Below, piece after piece: positions 1 through 7,768 of a stretch of 11,623 nucleotides of DNA. The notes beneath the pieces are model-generated. The model was given only the letters and a program-made list of their open reading frames with translations, made no database searches and was not told where the DNA came from. The number at the start of each line of letters is the position of its first letter. Position 1 is the stretch's first letter. The translations under genes and the position numbers were made by a program. This DNA is from an uncultured Lachnospiraceae bacterium (lineage in GTDB: Bacteria; Bacillota; Clostridia; Lachnospirales; Lachnospiraceae): positions 1 through 11,623 of the forward strand of contig CABUZU010000061.1 of NCBI GenBank assembly GCA_902496125.1, written 5' to 3'.

Positions 1-233
1 ATGCAGAGATTATGATTCATCAACCTTTAGGTGGAGCACAAGGTCAGGCTAGTGATATTAAGATTGCAGCAGACCACATTTTACGTACTCGTAAGAAGTT
101 AAATGAAATCTTATCTGCAAATACAGGAAAACCATTATCTGTAATTGAAGTAGATACAGAAAGAGATAACTTTATGAGTGCAGCACAGGCACAAGAATAT
201 GGCTTAATTGACTCTGTCATTGAAAAGCATTAA
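1..233 (+). CDS. clpP: ATP-dependent Clp protease proteolytic subunit ClpP, C-terminal part
   Basis: This is the last 77 codons of ClpP, the tetradecameric serine peptidase that degrades substrates unfolded by ClpX or ClpC in the cytosol. The reading frame enters at position 3 and the gene continues upstream of the window. The catalytic histidine is visible in MIHQPLGGAQGQ, and the catalytic aspartate is the second D of DTERD, followed by the family block FMSAAQAQEYGLIDSVI near the C-terminus. The catalytic serine lies outside the window. The gene is followed after 29 bases by clpX, its partner ATPase, so the two are probably co-transcribed. No terminator or promoter is seen between them. Identification is certain from the conserved block; nothing unusual is visible in the part present. 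Confidence 0.97.
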   Translation, partial: AEIMIHQPLGGAQGQASDIKIAADHILRTRKKLNEILSANTGKPLSVIEVDTERDNFMSAAQAQEYGLIDSVIEKH

Positions 234-262
234 AACTTTAGAAAGAGTCGGTGAAATAAATT

Positions 263-1558
263 ATGGCTAATAGATATGAAGACAAGGTAAGATGCTCTTT
301 TTGTGGAAAAACTCAAGAAAAAACTCGCAAATTATTTGCATCTGCTAAGTTAAAAAATGTATATATTTGTGACCAGTGTATTGGTGATTGCTTTGATATT
401 ATGGAATCAGAAGCAATGGAGATGCATCATCATGAATTTGTGAATGATACCACACTTAATTTACTAAAGCCTAAAGAAATTAAGAAATACCTTGATGAAT
501 ATGTAATAGGACAAGAGGCAGCAAAAAAAGCACTTTCTGTTGCAGTCTATAACCATTACAAAAGAATTACTTCGGGTGTAGATATTGATGAAGTAGAAAT
601 TCAAAAGAGCAATATTTTGATGTTAGGACCAACAGGTTCAGGTAAGACATTTTTAGCTCAAACCTTGGCAAAACTTTTAAATGTACCTTTTGCAATTGCA
701 GATGCAACAACTCTTACAGAAGCTGGATATGTAGGGGAAGACGTAGAAAATATTTTGTTAAAACTAATCCAGGCAGCAGATTATGATATTGAAAGAGCTG
801 AATATGGTATTATTTATATCGATGAAATTGATAAAATTACTAAAAAGTCAGAAAATGTTTCAATAACTAGAGATGTATCTGGTGAGGGTGTACAACAGGC
901 ATTGCTTAAGATTTTAGAAGGTACAGTTGCAAGTATTCCTCCTCAGGGTGGAAGAAAGCATCCACATCAAGATATGTATCAGATGGATACAAAGAATATC
1001 CTATTTATTTGTGGTGGGGCTTTTGATGGATTAGAAAAGATTATTGAAAGTCGTAAAGGCTCAAATTCAATCGGATTTAATGCAGAGATTCATGAAAAAA
1101 CCGATGAGAATGCAATGGCATCATTAAAAGAAGTTCTTCCACAGGATTTAGTAAAATTCGGTATTATTCCAGAATTTGTAGGTCGAGTTCCAGTAACGGT
1201 TGCATTAGACTTATTAGATAAAGAAGCATTGATTCAGATTCTTACAAAGCCTAAGAATGCAATTGTAAAGCAGTATAAGAAACTATTAGACTTAGATGGA
1301 GTAGTACTTGATTTTGATGAAGATGCATTAGAAGCAATAGCAGAACGTTCGCAAGAACGTAAGACTGGTGCTAGAGGCTTACGTGCAATCATGGAAAGTA
1401 TCATGATGGATGTGATGTATGAAATTCCATCTGATGACAATATAGGAAGATGTAGGATTACGAAGGAAGTAGTAGAGGGAACAGGAGAACCTGTTTTAAC
1501 TTATCGTACTGACGAAGTAAACACTTATCATGCAAAAATGAAACCAGCAGGAGCGTAA
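263..1558 (+). CDS. clpX: ATP-dependent Clp protease ATP-binding subunit ClpX
   Basis: ClpX is the hexameric AAA+ unfoldase that recognises tagged or native substrates and threads them into ClpP. The 431-residue length is normal for the family. An N-terminal zinc-binding domain carries C11, C14, C36 and C39. Walker A is GPTGSGKT at 122-129, Walker B is IIYIDEID at 183-190, the pore loop is GYVGED at 155-160, and an RKH loop lies at 231-233. The ClpP-docking IGF loop is at 270-272, a likely arginine finger is R308, and sensor 2 is R371 in TGARGLR. The start at 263 precedes the zinc domain at the expected distance, although its ribosome binding site (GGTGA about 8 bases upstream) is weak. All catalytic features are intact. 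It sits between clpP and lon, with no promoter of its own visible in the 29-base gap. Its stop codon lies in the loop of a strong hairpin (see 1546-1567). Confidence 0.98.
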   Translation: MANRYEDKVRCSFCGKTQEKTRKLFASAKLKNVYICDQCIGDCFDIMESEAMEMHHHEFVNDTTLNLLKPKEIKKYLDEYVIGQEAAKKALSVAVYNHYKRITSGVDIDEVEIQKSNILMLGPTGSGKTFLAQTLAKLLNVPFAIADATTLTEAGYVGEDVENILLKLIQAADYDIERAEYGIIYIDEIDKITKKSENVSITRDVSGEGVQQALLKILEGTVASIPPQGGRKHPHQDMYQMDTKNILFICGGAFDGLEKIIESRKGSNSIGFNAEIHEKTDENAMASLKEVLPQDLVKFGIIPEFVGRVPVTVALDLLDKEALIQILTKPKNAIVKQYKKLLDLDGVVLDFDEDALEAIAERSQERKTGARGLRAIMESIMMDVMYEIPSDDNIGRCRITKEVVEGTGEPVLTYRTDEVNTYHAKMKPAGA

Positions 1559-1567
1559 GCTCCTGCT
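1546..1567 (+). terminator. Hairpin enclosing the clpX stop codon, clpX-lon junction
   Basis: A perfect 9-base-pair stem (AGCAGGAGC at 1546-1554 with GCTCCTGCT at 1559-1567) closes a GTAA loop, a GNRA-type tetraloop whose last three bases are the UAA stop codon of clpX. What follows (TATTTAAAATTG) is A/T-rich but not a proper U-tract, so it is at best a weak terminator. It may instead be an RNA-processing or stability element, or an attenuator that lowers lon expression relative to clpX. The lon ribosome binding site begins 12 bases after the stem. The hairpin itself is seen directly; the role is inferred. Confidence 0.55.
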
Positions 1568-1595
1568 TATTTAAAATTGAGGGGAGGGAAAATAG

Positions 1596-3899
1596 ATGAA
1601 TTTTCCAGTAATTGCATTGAGAGGATTGACTGTTTTACCAGGAATGGTTATACATTTTGATGCTAGCAGAAAGAAATCCATTGAAGCGGCACAAAAGGCA
1701 ATGATGAGTGACCAGAAGGTATTCTTATCTATGCAAAAAAATCCAGAAGTCGAAGACCCAGGATTTAACGATTTATCAAAAATTGGAACCTTAGTACGAG
1801 TAAAGCAATTAATTAAGATGCAGGGCAATATTATTCGTATTATGGTAGAAGGATTAGAACGTTGTCGCATCAATGAACTAATTGACGAAGAACCTTATTT
1901 AGTTGGAGATATTGACTTTATACCTCGTGGCGATATTAATAAGGAATTAGATTACTGTCGCCAAGAAGCAATGCTACAAATCCTAAAAGAAGACCTTGAC
2001 CAATTTAGTATGGATAATCAATTTGGCAAGCAAGCAATTCCACATATGATGACGATCAAAAAGCTAGATGAGTTATTAAAAGAGATTGGAATGCTCATTC
2101 CTTTTGAACCAGAAGATAAGCAAAAGATACTTGAAGAAGAAACGTATGAAGAATTGTATATCTTAGTGGATGGACTTTTACGTAAGCAAGCTGCAATTAA
2201 TGAATTTAAAAAAGAATTCCAGCAAAAAGTAAAAGAAAGAATCGACAAGAGTCAAAAAGAATACATCCTAAGAGAACAGATGAAGGTCATTCGTGAAGAA
2301 TTAGGTGAAGATGTAAGTAATGACCAAGAAGCAGACGTATATCAGAAACAATTAGAAGAGCTAGAAGCATCGGATGAAGTAAAAGAAAAGATTGAGAAAG
2401 AAATTAAAAGATTTCGTTCGATGCCAAATGGAAGTCAAGAAGCAACGGTAATCAGAAATTATGTTGAAACTTTATTAGAACTTCCATGGGACCATACTTC
2501 TGAGGATAATAATGATACTGTTCATGCAATGGAAATCTTAAATGAAGACCATTATGGTTTAGAAAAAGTAAAAGAACGTGTAGTAGAATATTTAGCTGTT
2601 CGTGCTTTAGCTAAGAAAGGGGATGCACCAATTATTTGTTTAGCAGGCCCTCCAGGAACTGGTAAAACTTCCATTGCGAAGTCTGTAGCTCGTGCGTTAA
2701 ATAAAAAATACGTTCGCATCTGTCTTGGTGGTGTAAGAGATGAGGCTGAAATTAGAGGTCATAGAAGAACTTATATTGGAGCGATGCCAGGATGTTTTGC
2801 AAAAGGATTAAAAGAAGCAGGTACAAGTAATCCATTAATGCTACTTGATGAAATTGATAAAACAAGTAGTGATTATAAGGGAGATGTATCCTCTGCATTA
2901 CTAGAAGTCTTAGATTCTGAGCAAAATTCACAGTTTAAAGACCATTTCATTGAATTACCTGTTGATTTATCCAACGTGTTATTTATTGCAACAGCAAATG
3001 ATAAGTCTATGATTCCAAGACCATTACTTGACCGTATGGAAATTATTGATGTTTCTAGCTATACAGAAAATGAAAAATTTCATATCGCAAAAGACCATTT
3101 AATTCCAAAGCAATTAGAGAAGAATGGCCTTACCAAAGACCAGTTAACTTTTACGACAAAGGGACTTCAAAAGATCATCCACAATTACACTCGTGAGGCA
3201 GGTGTACGTGGACTAGAAAGAAGAATTGCACAGATTTGTCGAAAGGTAGTTCGAGAAGTATTAGAACAGGGCAAGGAAAAGGTAAAAATTACAGAAATTA
3301 GTGTAGAGAAGTATCTTGGAATTGAAAAGATTACTTATGAAAAAGCAAATACAGAAGACCAAGTTGGTATCGTACGTGGTCTTGCATGGACAAGCGTAGG
3401 AGGAGATACACTAGAAATTGAAGTAAATGTTACTCCAGGTAAAGGTAAGCTTCAATTGACTGGTCAGATGGGTGATGTCATGAAAGAATCTGCTCAATTA
3501 GCGCTTACTTATGTGCGTTCCGTTGCTAGTGAATATGGAATTGAGAAAAACTTCTTTGAGGAGAATGACATTCATTTACATATTCCAGAAGGAGCAGTGC
3601 CAAAAGATGGACCAAGTGCAGGTATTACGATGACAACTGCTATTTTATCTGCCGTTACCAAGCAAAAGGTTTATGCAGACCTTGCAATGACAGGAGAAGT
3701 AACACTTCGTGGTCGTGTTCTTCCAATTGGTGGCTTAAAAGAAAAATTATTAGCAGCAAAGATGGCTGATATTCATCACGTCTTAGTACCAGCAAAGAAT
3801 CGCCCAGATATTTCCGAATTATCTTCTGAAATTACAAAGGGAATGGATATCATTTATGTAAAAGACATGAGTGAAGTATTAAGTCGTGCATTATTGTAA
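1596..3899 (+). CDS. lon: ATP-dependent endopeptidase La (Lon protease, LonA type)
   Basis: Lon is a soluble homohexameric AAA+ serine protease that degrades misfolded and regulatory proteins. The protein is 767 residues, a normal LonA length. It has an N-terminal LON substrate-binding domain (about 3-195) and a helical/coiled segment rich in E and K (about 195-300). The AAA+ module has Walker A GPPGTGKT at 351-358 and Walker B LMLLDEID at 414-421. The C-terminal peptidase domain has the catalytic dyad S674 (in DGPSAG) and K717 (in IGGLKEKLLAA). No membrane segment is present, which excludes LonB. The start is fixed by a strong ribosome binding site, GAGGGGAGGG at 1579-1588, seven bases before ATG, and by the family-typical beginning FPVIALRGLTVLPG. 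It lies 37 bases after clpX in the same orientation. No CIRCE or CtsR site is visible in this short gap, so any heat-shock control would act further upstream. Confidence 0.98.
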   Translation: MNFPVIALRGLTVLPGMVIHFDASRKKSIEAAQKAMMSDQKVFLSMQKNPEVEDPGFNDLSKIGTLVRVKQLIKMQGNIIRIMVEGLERCRINELIDEEPYLVGDIDFIPRGDINKELDYCRQEAMLQILKEDLDQFSMDNQFGKQAIPHMMTIKKLDELLKEIGMLIPFEPEDKQKILEEETYEELYILVDGLLRKQAAINEFKKEFQQKVKERIDKSQKEYILREQMKVIREELGEDVSNDQEADVYQKQLEELEASDEVKEKIEKEIKRFRSMPNGSQEATVIRNYVETLLELPWDHTSEDNNDTVHAMEILNEDHYGLEKVKERVVEYLAVRALAKKGDAPIICLAGPPGTGKTSIAKSVARALNKKYVRICLGGVRDEAEIRGHRRTYIGAMPGCFAKGLKEAGTSNPLMLLDEIDKTSSDYKGDVSSALLEVLDSEQNSQFKDHFIELPVDLSNVLFIATANDKSMIPRPLLDRMEIIDVSSYTENEKFHIAKDHLIPKQLEKNGLTKDQLTFTTKGLQKIIHNYTREAGVRGLERRIAQICRKVVREVLEQGKEKVKITEISVEKYLGIEKITYEKANTEDQVGIVRGLAWTSVGGDTLEIEVNVTPGKGKLQLTGQMGDVMKESAQLALTYVRSVASEYGIEKNFFEENDIHLHIPEGAVPKDGPSAGITMTTAILSAVTKQKVYADLAMTGEVTLRGRVLPIGGLKEKLLAAKMADIHHVLVPAKNRPDISELSSEITKGMDIIYVKDMSEVLSRALL

Positions 3900-3905
3900 A
3901 AATAT

Positions 3906-3934
3906 AATAGAGAGGCTTTTATCGCCTCTCTATT
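3906..3934 (+). terminator. Hairpin after lon, terminator-like
   Basis: A perfect 11-base-pair stem (AATAGAGAGGC at 3906-3916 with GCCTCTCTATT at 3924-3934) and a 7-base loop start seven bases after the lon stop codon. The downstream bases are AAATATGATG, so a U-tract is lacking on the plus strand and termination may be partial. On the minus strand the stem is followed by ATATTTTTAC, but no minus-strand gene ends here. Position directly after lon argues for a 3'-end structure; read-through into cls is possible because no separate cls promoter is seen. Confidence 0.6.
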
Positions 3935-3955
3935 AAATATGATGTTGAGGTCAAA

Positions 3956-5443
3956 ATGGTATTATCAATTTTAAATACAGTTTATGATAGCTGGCTTTGG
4001 ATTTGGCATAATTTATTCTTTATCAATATTATACTTTCTATTATTATTGTCTTCTTTCAGCGACGAAATCCCACTTCGGTATGGGCGTGGCTTATGGTTC
4101 TTTATTTTCTTCCAATTGTAGGGTTTGTTTTGTATTTAGTAATTTGTCAAGATTTCCATAAAAGTAAGATGTTTCGTGTCAAGGAAATTGAAGACAGTTT
4201 AACAGAACCGATTCAATATCAATCACAAAAAATTCATCAGCTAATTGAAAAAGAACCTTCTGATAGGGTGGAAAAAGATAGCTTTTTAAATCTTACGCTG
4301 TATAATCTAAATTCGACAGGTGCTGTTTTTACGAATAACAATGATATAAGAATTTTTACAGATGGAAGAGATAAATTCGGCGATTTAATCAATGAAATGA
4401 AAAAGGCGACAAAGTATATCCATTTTGAATATTATATCATTAGAAATGATGAGTTATTTGCTGAGATTTCAAAGGTTCTAAAGCAGAAGGTAAAAGAAGG
4501 CGTTGAAGTTCGTGTCCTCTATGATGCGATGGGATGTCGAATGATGCCTAGCCATGTGATGAAGGAATTACAAGAGGCCGGAATTGAAGTTGCGGTATTC
4601 TTTCCTGCTCTTCTTAAATGGTTTCATCTGCGCGTCAATTATCGAAATCATCGAAAGATTGTTGTCATTGATGGAAGAGTAGGCTATGTAGGTGGATTTA
4701 ATGTCGGCAAAGAATATTTATCTAAAAATGAGTATTTTGGACATTGGAGAGATACGCATCTAAAATTATGGGGCCCGTCGGTTATTGGACTTCAAATTCG
4801 ATTTGCACTTGATTGGAACTTTGCAGCGAAAAAGAATTTGTTTACAGATAAAAAATATCTTGAACATGTTGTCGATGCAGAGCATACAGGTGCTCATAAA
4901 GGAATTCAGATTATTGCTAGTGGGCCAGACTCTAGTACTCCGTCGATTCGAGACACTTATTTACAGCTTATATTAGCAGCTAGAGACCATATTTATATTC
5001 AAACACCGTATTTTATTCCAGATGATGCGATTTTATCTGCATTAAAAATTGCTGCAAATTCTGGTGTTGATGTTAGACTAATGATTCCATGTAAACCGGA
5101 CCATCCATTTGTATATTGGGCAACCTATTCCTATGCCGGTGAATTAATTCAAGCAGGTGGTAGATGTTATACGTATGAAGATGGATTTTTACATGCTAAG
5201 GGAATTTGTTGTGATTCATTAGTCTGCTGTTATGGAACAGCAAATATGGATATTCGTAGTTTTAATTTAAATTTTGAAGTCAATGCAATTATTTACGATG
5301 AGAACACTACAATGGAGATGGAAGAAATCTTTAAGAATGATCTAGAACATTGTAAAGAAATAAAAGAAGAAAGTTATAATTCTAGGAGCTTATTTATACG
5401 AATTAGAGAACAAATTTCTAGATTGTTATCACCAGTATTGTAA
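3956..5443 (+). CDS. cls: Cardiolipin synthase, two-HKD phospholipase D family
   Basis: This membrane enzyme condenses two phosphatidylglycerol molecules into cardiolipin and glycerol. The 495 residues match the usual Cls length. Two N-terminal membrane helices (about 14-35 and 41-63) form the PLDc_N region with the RRNPTSVWAWLM block. Two phospholipase D catalytic motifs follow: H232-x-K234-x4-D239 in NHRKIVVIDG and H413-x-K415-x4-D420 in HAKGICCD, each with its downstream GGFN or GTANMD block. Both active-site halves are complete, so it should be active. A ribosome binding site TTGAGG at 3945-3950 sits five bases before the ATG. The gene lies 56 bases after lon, separated by a hairpin, and converges with the minus-strand PurF-like gene. 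The HKD family also includes other phosphatidyltransferases, but the membrane helices and length point to Cls. Confidence 0.95.
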   Translation: MVLSILNTVYDSWLWIWHNLFFINIILSIIIVFFQRRNPTSVWAWLMVLYFLPIVGFVLYLVICQDFHKSKMFRVKEIEDSLTEPIQYQSQKIHQLIEKEPSDRVEKDSFLNLTLYNLNSTGAVFTNNNDIRIFTDGRDKFGDLINEMKKATKYIHFEYYIIRNDELFAEISKVLKQKVKEGVEVRVLYDAMGCRMMPSHVMKELQEAGIEVAVFFPALLKWFHLRVNYRNHRKIVVIDGRVGYVGGFNVGKEYLSKNEYFGHWRDTHLKLWGPSVIGLQIRFALDWNFAAKKNLFTDKKYLEHVVDAEHTGAHKGIQIIASGPDSSTPSIRDTYLQLILAARDHIYIQTPYFIPDDAILSALKIAANSGVDVRLMIPCKPDHPFVYWATYSYAGELIQAGGRCYTYEDGFLHAKGICCDSLVCCYGTANMDIRSFNLNFEVNAIIYDENTTMEMEEIFKNDLEHCKEIKEESYNSRSLFIRIREQISRLLSPVL

Positions 5444-5444
5444 A

Positions 5445-5473
5445 AAAGTGGCATCACATGCGTATGCCACTTT
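5445..5473. terminator. Bidirectional terminator between cls and the PurF-like gene
   Basis: A perfect 10-base-pair stem (AAAGTGGCAT at 5445-5454 with ATGCCACTTT at 5464-5473) and a 9-base loop begin two bases after the cls stop codon and lie seven bases beyond the stop of the convergent PurF-like gene. Read on the minus strand the stem ends in CCACTTTTTTAC, a clear U-tract. On the plus strand the following sequence is TTTGTATGTATTATTCTTTT, weaker but T-rich. One element therefore serves both converging transcripts. Confidence 0.85.
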
Positions 5474-5480
5474 GTATGTA

Positions 5481-6893
5481 TTATTCTTTTCCACTAAAAC
5501 AATAGGTACATAGTTTACATGGAGAAATTCCAATAGACTCTTCTAAGTCATCTAAGCGATGATAGCGAAGGGTTGTAAAGTTTTGAATCTTACGAATTTC
5601 TTCTAACATCTGTGCATAGTTTTTACTGCAAGGATTTGCATAATCTTCTAAAACTTCTTTGGAAACATTGTCACCTTCGCGGTCTCTAATTACTCGTCGT
5701 GTAATTAAATCCATATCGGATTTTGAACGAGAGAAATTTAGATACTTACAACCATATAATAAAGGTGGGCAAGCTGGACGAATATGAACTTCTTTTGCAC
5801 CACTTTGATATAAAAATTCGGTAGTCTCGCGAAGCTGTGTGCCACGAACGATGGAGTCATCAATCAATAATAATTTCTTATTTTCAATTAAAGCCTTTAC
5901 CGGAATTAATTTCATTCTTGCAATTAAATTTCTCTGTTCTTGATTGGTTGGCATAAAGGAACGAGGCCAAGTTGGAGTATATTTAATAAATGGTCTAGCA
6001 TAGGGAATACCAGATTCATTTGCATAGCCAATCGCATGGGCAATACCAGAGTCTGGGACACCAGCTACTAAATCAGGTTCTACATTACCAGCATCTCTTT
6101 TTGCTAACATACTACCACAATTATAGCGCATAGATTCTACATTAATTCCTTCATAGGATGAAGTCGGATATCCATAGTAAACCCAAAGGAACGAACAAAT
6201 CTTCATCTCTTGTTTTGCTGGACTTAAAATATCAACCTTATCCGGTGTGATAAATACGATTTCAGCAGGTCCAAGTTCTTTATAGTCGGTATAACCTAAA
6301 TTTACATAAGAAAAGCATTCAAATGCAACACAATATCCATCGTCTTTTTTACCAATTACAACAGGTGTTCTACCCATTCTATCTCGTGCAGCATAGATGC
6401 CATCTTTGGTCATTAATAAAAGTGTCATAGAACCATCAATTATCTGTTGAACATATTGAATCCCTTCTACAATTGAATCTTTCATACAAATAAGAGAGGC
6501 AACAAGTTCTGTTGCATTGATTTGTCCACTGCTCATTTCTTGAAAATGTGTGTGTCCATTTTCATAAACACTCTTTAACAGTTCATCTAAGTTATTAATT
6601 TTTCCAACCGTAGTAATTGCAAAACTACCTAAATGAGATTGAATGAGTAGTGGTTGTGGTTCATAATCGGAAATACAACCAATCCCAAGGTTTCCATTCA
6701 TTTGTGCCACGTCTCGTTCAAATTTCGTACGAAATGGTGAGTTTTCAATATTGTGAATGGCTCGTTGAAAACCATCCTCGCCATAAACTGCCATACCACC
6801 ACGTCTTGTTCCTAAATGTGAATGATAGTCAATTCCATAAAACAACTCTAATGCACAATTTGATTTTGAAGCTACTCCAAAAAAGCCACCCAT
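5481..6893 (-). CDS. PurF-family (amidophosphoribosyltransferase-like) protein with degenerate glutaminase site
   Basis: PurF normally transfers ammonia from glutamine to PRPP in the first step of purine synthesis. This 470-residue protein has the whole PurF layout: a class II glutamine amidotransferase-like domain (about 1-230) and a phosphoribosyltransferase domain (about 235-460). Kept are GVPDSG at 278-283, the PRPP loop LLLIDDSIVRGTQ at 341-353, and cysteines matching the B. subtilis PurF 4Fe-4S ligands (C233, C382, C462, C465, plus an extra C459). Lost are the N-terminal nucleophile cysteine (the protein starts MGGFFGVA, not MCG), the GHVRYST block (GCISDYE, 72-78), the oxyanion HNGNL (TVGKI, 95-99), and the SDTE aspartate (NATE). 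The flexible KNRYVGRTF loop is also altered (KYTPTWPRSF). Glutaminase activity is therefore unlikely; ammonia use, another substrate or a regulatory role is possible. The start is firm: ATG lies one base after the plsC stop, with AGAGGAGG inside the end of plsC. Confidence 0.85.
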   Translation of the reverse strand: MGGFFGVASKSNCALELFYGIDYHSHLGTRRGGMAVYGEDGFQRAIHNIENSPFRTKFERDVAQMNGNLGIGCISDYEPQPLLIQSHLGSFAITTVGKINNLDELLKSVYENGHTHFQEMSSGQINATELVASLICMKDSIVEGIQYVQQIIDGSMTLLLMTKDGIYAARDRMGRTPVVIGKKDDGYCVAFECFSYVNLGYTDYKELGPAEIVFITPDKVDILSPAKQEMKICSFLWVYYGYPTSSYEGINVESMRYNCGSMLAKRDAGNVEPDLVAGVPDSGIAHAIGYANESGIPYARPFIKYTPTWPRSFMPTNQEQRNLIARMKLIPVKALIENKKLLLIDDSIVRGTQLRETTEFLYQSGAKEVHIRPACPPLLYGCKYLNFSRSKSDMDLITRRVIRDREGDNVSKEVLEDYANPCSKNYAQMLEEIRKIQNFTTLRYHRLDDLEESIGISPCKLCTYCFSGKE

Positions 6894-6894
6894 G

Positions 6895-7611
6895 TTATGC
6901 CTCCTCTAACATCTCTTTAATTATGTTTTGTGTATAACTACCAAGTGCTTTCTGTTCAGGTCTTGGTAGAGTATTTACAATAATAGGTTTACCAAATGTC
7001 ATAGTAACCTTAGTAGGTCTAATAAATGGAAAATGATTTTCTAATACATCGTCTGTACCTGTAATAGCGACAGGAATAATTGGACAATTTGCTTTTGATG
7101 CAATCTTTAAGCTACCTTCATGAAATGGTAACATCTCTTTTGTTTTGCTGCGTGTACCTTCTGGACAAATCCAAATAGAATGACCATTTTTAGCGAGGTC
7201 AATTGCAGCAAGAATTGTCTTTAATCCTTCTCTTGAATTTTCACGGTCTAAAAAGAGGCAGTGAAGAGCAGTCATATAACTTGATAAGAGAGGGATAGTT
7301 TCAAGTTCTTTTTTAGCAATAAAACTACAAGTACCCTTTACTTGACAATATCCAACAACGATATCAAAAAAACCACGATGATTAGATACGTAAAGCACCG
7401 CTGTATCATCAGGAATATTTTCTCTTCCTTTAATAATAACTTCTGTGCCACTTAAAAATAAAACTGCTTTAAATATGCGTTGTGCCATGTGTAAGAGTAG
7501 AAGTTCAGTTTTAGTGGAATTACCATTAATTTTAGTTAATATGAAACGAAATGGTGTTGTAAAAATTAAGAATAGTGCGACTAATAGCACTACAAGAATT
7601 GTACGAATCAT
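6895..7611 (-). CDS. plsC: 1-acyl-sn-glycerol-3-phosphate acyltransferase (PlsC family)
   Basis: PlsC acylates lysophosphatidic acid to phosphatidic acid, the precursor of membrane phospholipids, at the inner face of the membrane. The 238-residue protein has an N-terminal membrane helix (about 3-19). It carries the acyltransferase motif H78-x4-D83 in NHRGFFD, the block FLDRENSREG near 120-129, motif III CPEGTRS at 149-155 with the usual E-G-T-R, and a PIIPVAITG block at 177-185. All catalytic motifs are intact. The start is supported by GAGGAGG four bases before ATG on the minus strand. A promoter lies at 7644-7672. It is the first gene of an operon with the PurF-like gene, whose ribosome binding site lies in its last codons, so translation is probably coupled. 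The exact acyl acceptor cannot be told from sequence. Confidence 0.92.
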   Translation of the reverse strand: MIRTILVVLLVALFLIFTTPFRFILTKINGNSTKTELLLLHMAQRIFKAVLFLSGTEVIIKGRENIPDDTAVLYVSNHRGFFDIVVGYCQVKGTCSFIAKKELETIPLLSSYMTALHCLFLDRENSREGLKTILAAIDLAKNGHSIWICPEGTRSKTKEMLPFHEGSLKIASKANCPIIPVAITGTDDVLENHFPFIRPTKVTMTFGKPIIVNTLPRPEQKALGSYTQNIIKEMLEEA

Positions 7612-7643
7612 AAAACCTCCTCTTTTTTGTAATTTTTTTGTTT

Positions 7644-7672
7644 AGTATAGCATAATTAGATGAATTTATAAA
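7644..7672 (-). promoter_or_regulatory. Promoter of the plsC / PurF-like operon
   Basis: On the minus strand, -35 TTTATA (7672-7667) and -10 TATACT (7649-7644) are separated by exactly 17 bases, and a TG one base before the -10 makes it an extended -10 site. The predicted transcription start lies about 25 bases before the plsC start codon. The -35 box is 19 bases from the -35 box of the divergent BlaI-family gene, so a repressor bound there could affect both. Confidence 0.7.
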
Positions 7673-7691
7673 GTTTTTTTTAAAAATGTAG

Positions 7692-7721
7692 TAGACAAAA
7701 TGTGACATTTAGTTATATACT
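7692..7721 (+). promoter_or_regulatory. Promoter of the BlaI-family gene, with palindromic operator candidates
   Basis: TAGACA (7692-7697) and TATACT (7716-7721) form a sigma-A-type promoter with an 18-base spacer. A 13-base palindrome AAATGTGACATTT (7698-7710) fills the spacer. A second one, TTTAGT-TATAT-ACTAAA (7708-7724), covers the -10 box. BlaI/MecI-family repressors bind dyads rich in ACA and TGT that overlap their own promoter, so autoregulation is likely. The sequences are seen directly; their use as operator is inferred. Confidence 0.6.
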
Positions 7722-7768
7722 AAAGACGGAATATGTTTACTAAAAAAATAGAAAGAGGTTGATGTAAA

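Noticed and set aside
1571..1873. A 100-codon minus-strand frame over the start of lon
   Set aside because: It is the mirror of the conserved lon N-terminus, with no ribosome binding site and no recognisable protein features.
6855..6893. C13 of the PurF-like protein as a displaced catalytic cysteine
   Set aside because: The family nucleophile must be the N-terminal residue after processing. C13 is internal and the other glutaminase residues are lost as well.
6650..6937. A 95-codon plus-strand frame over the PurF-like and plsC genes
   Set aside because: It overlaps two well-supported minus-strand genes and has no start signals.
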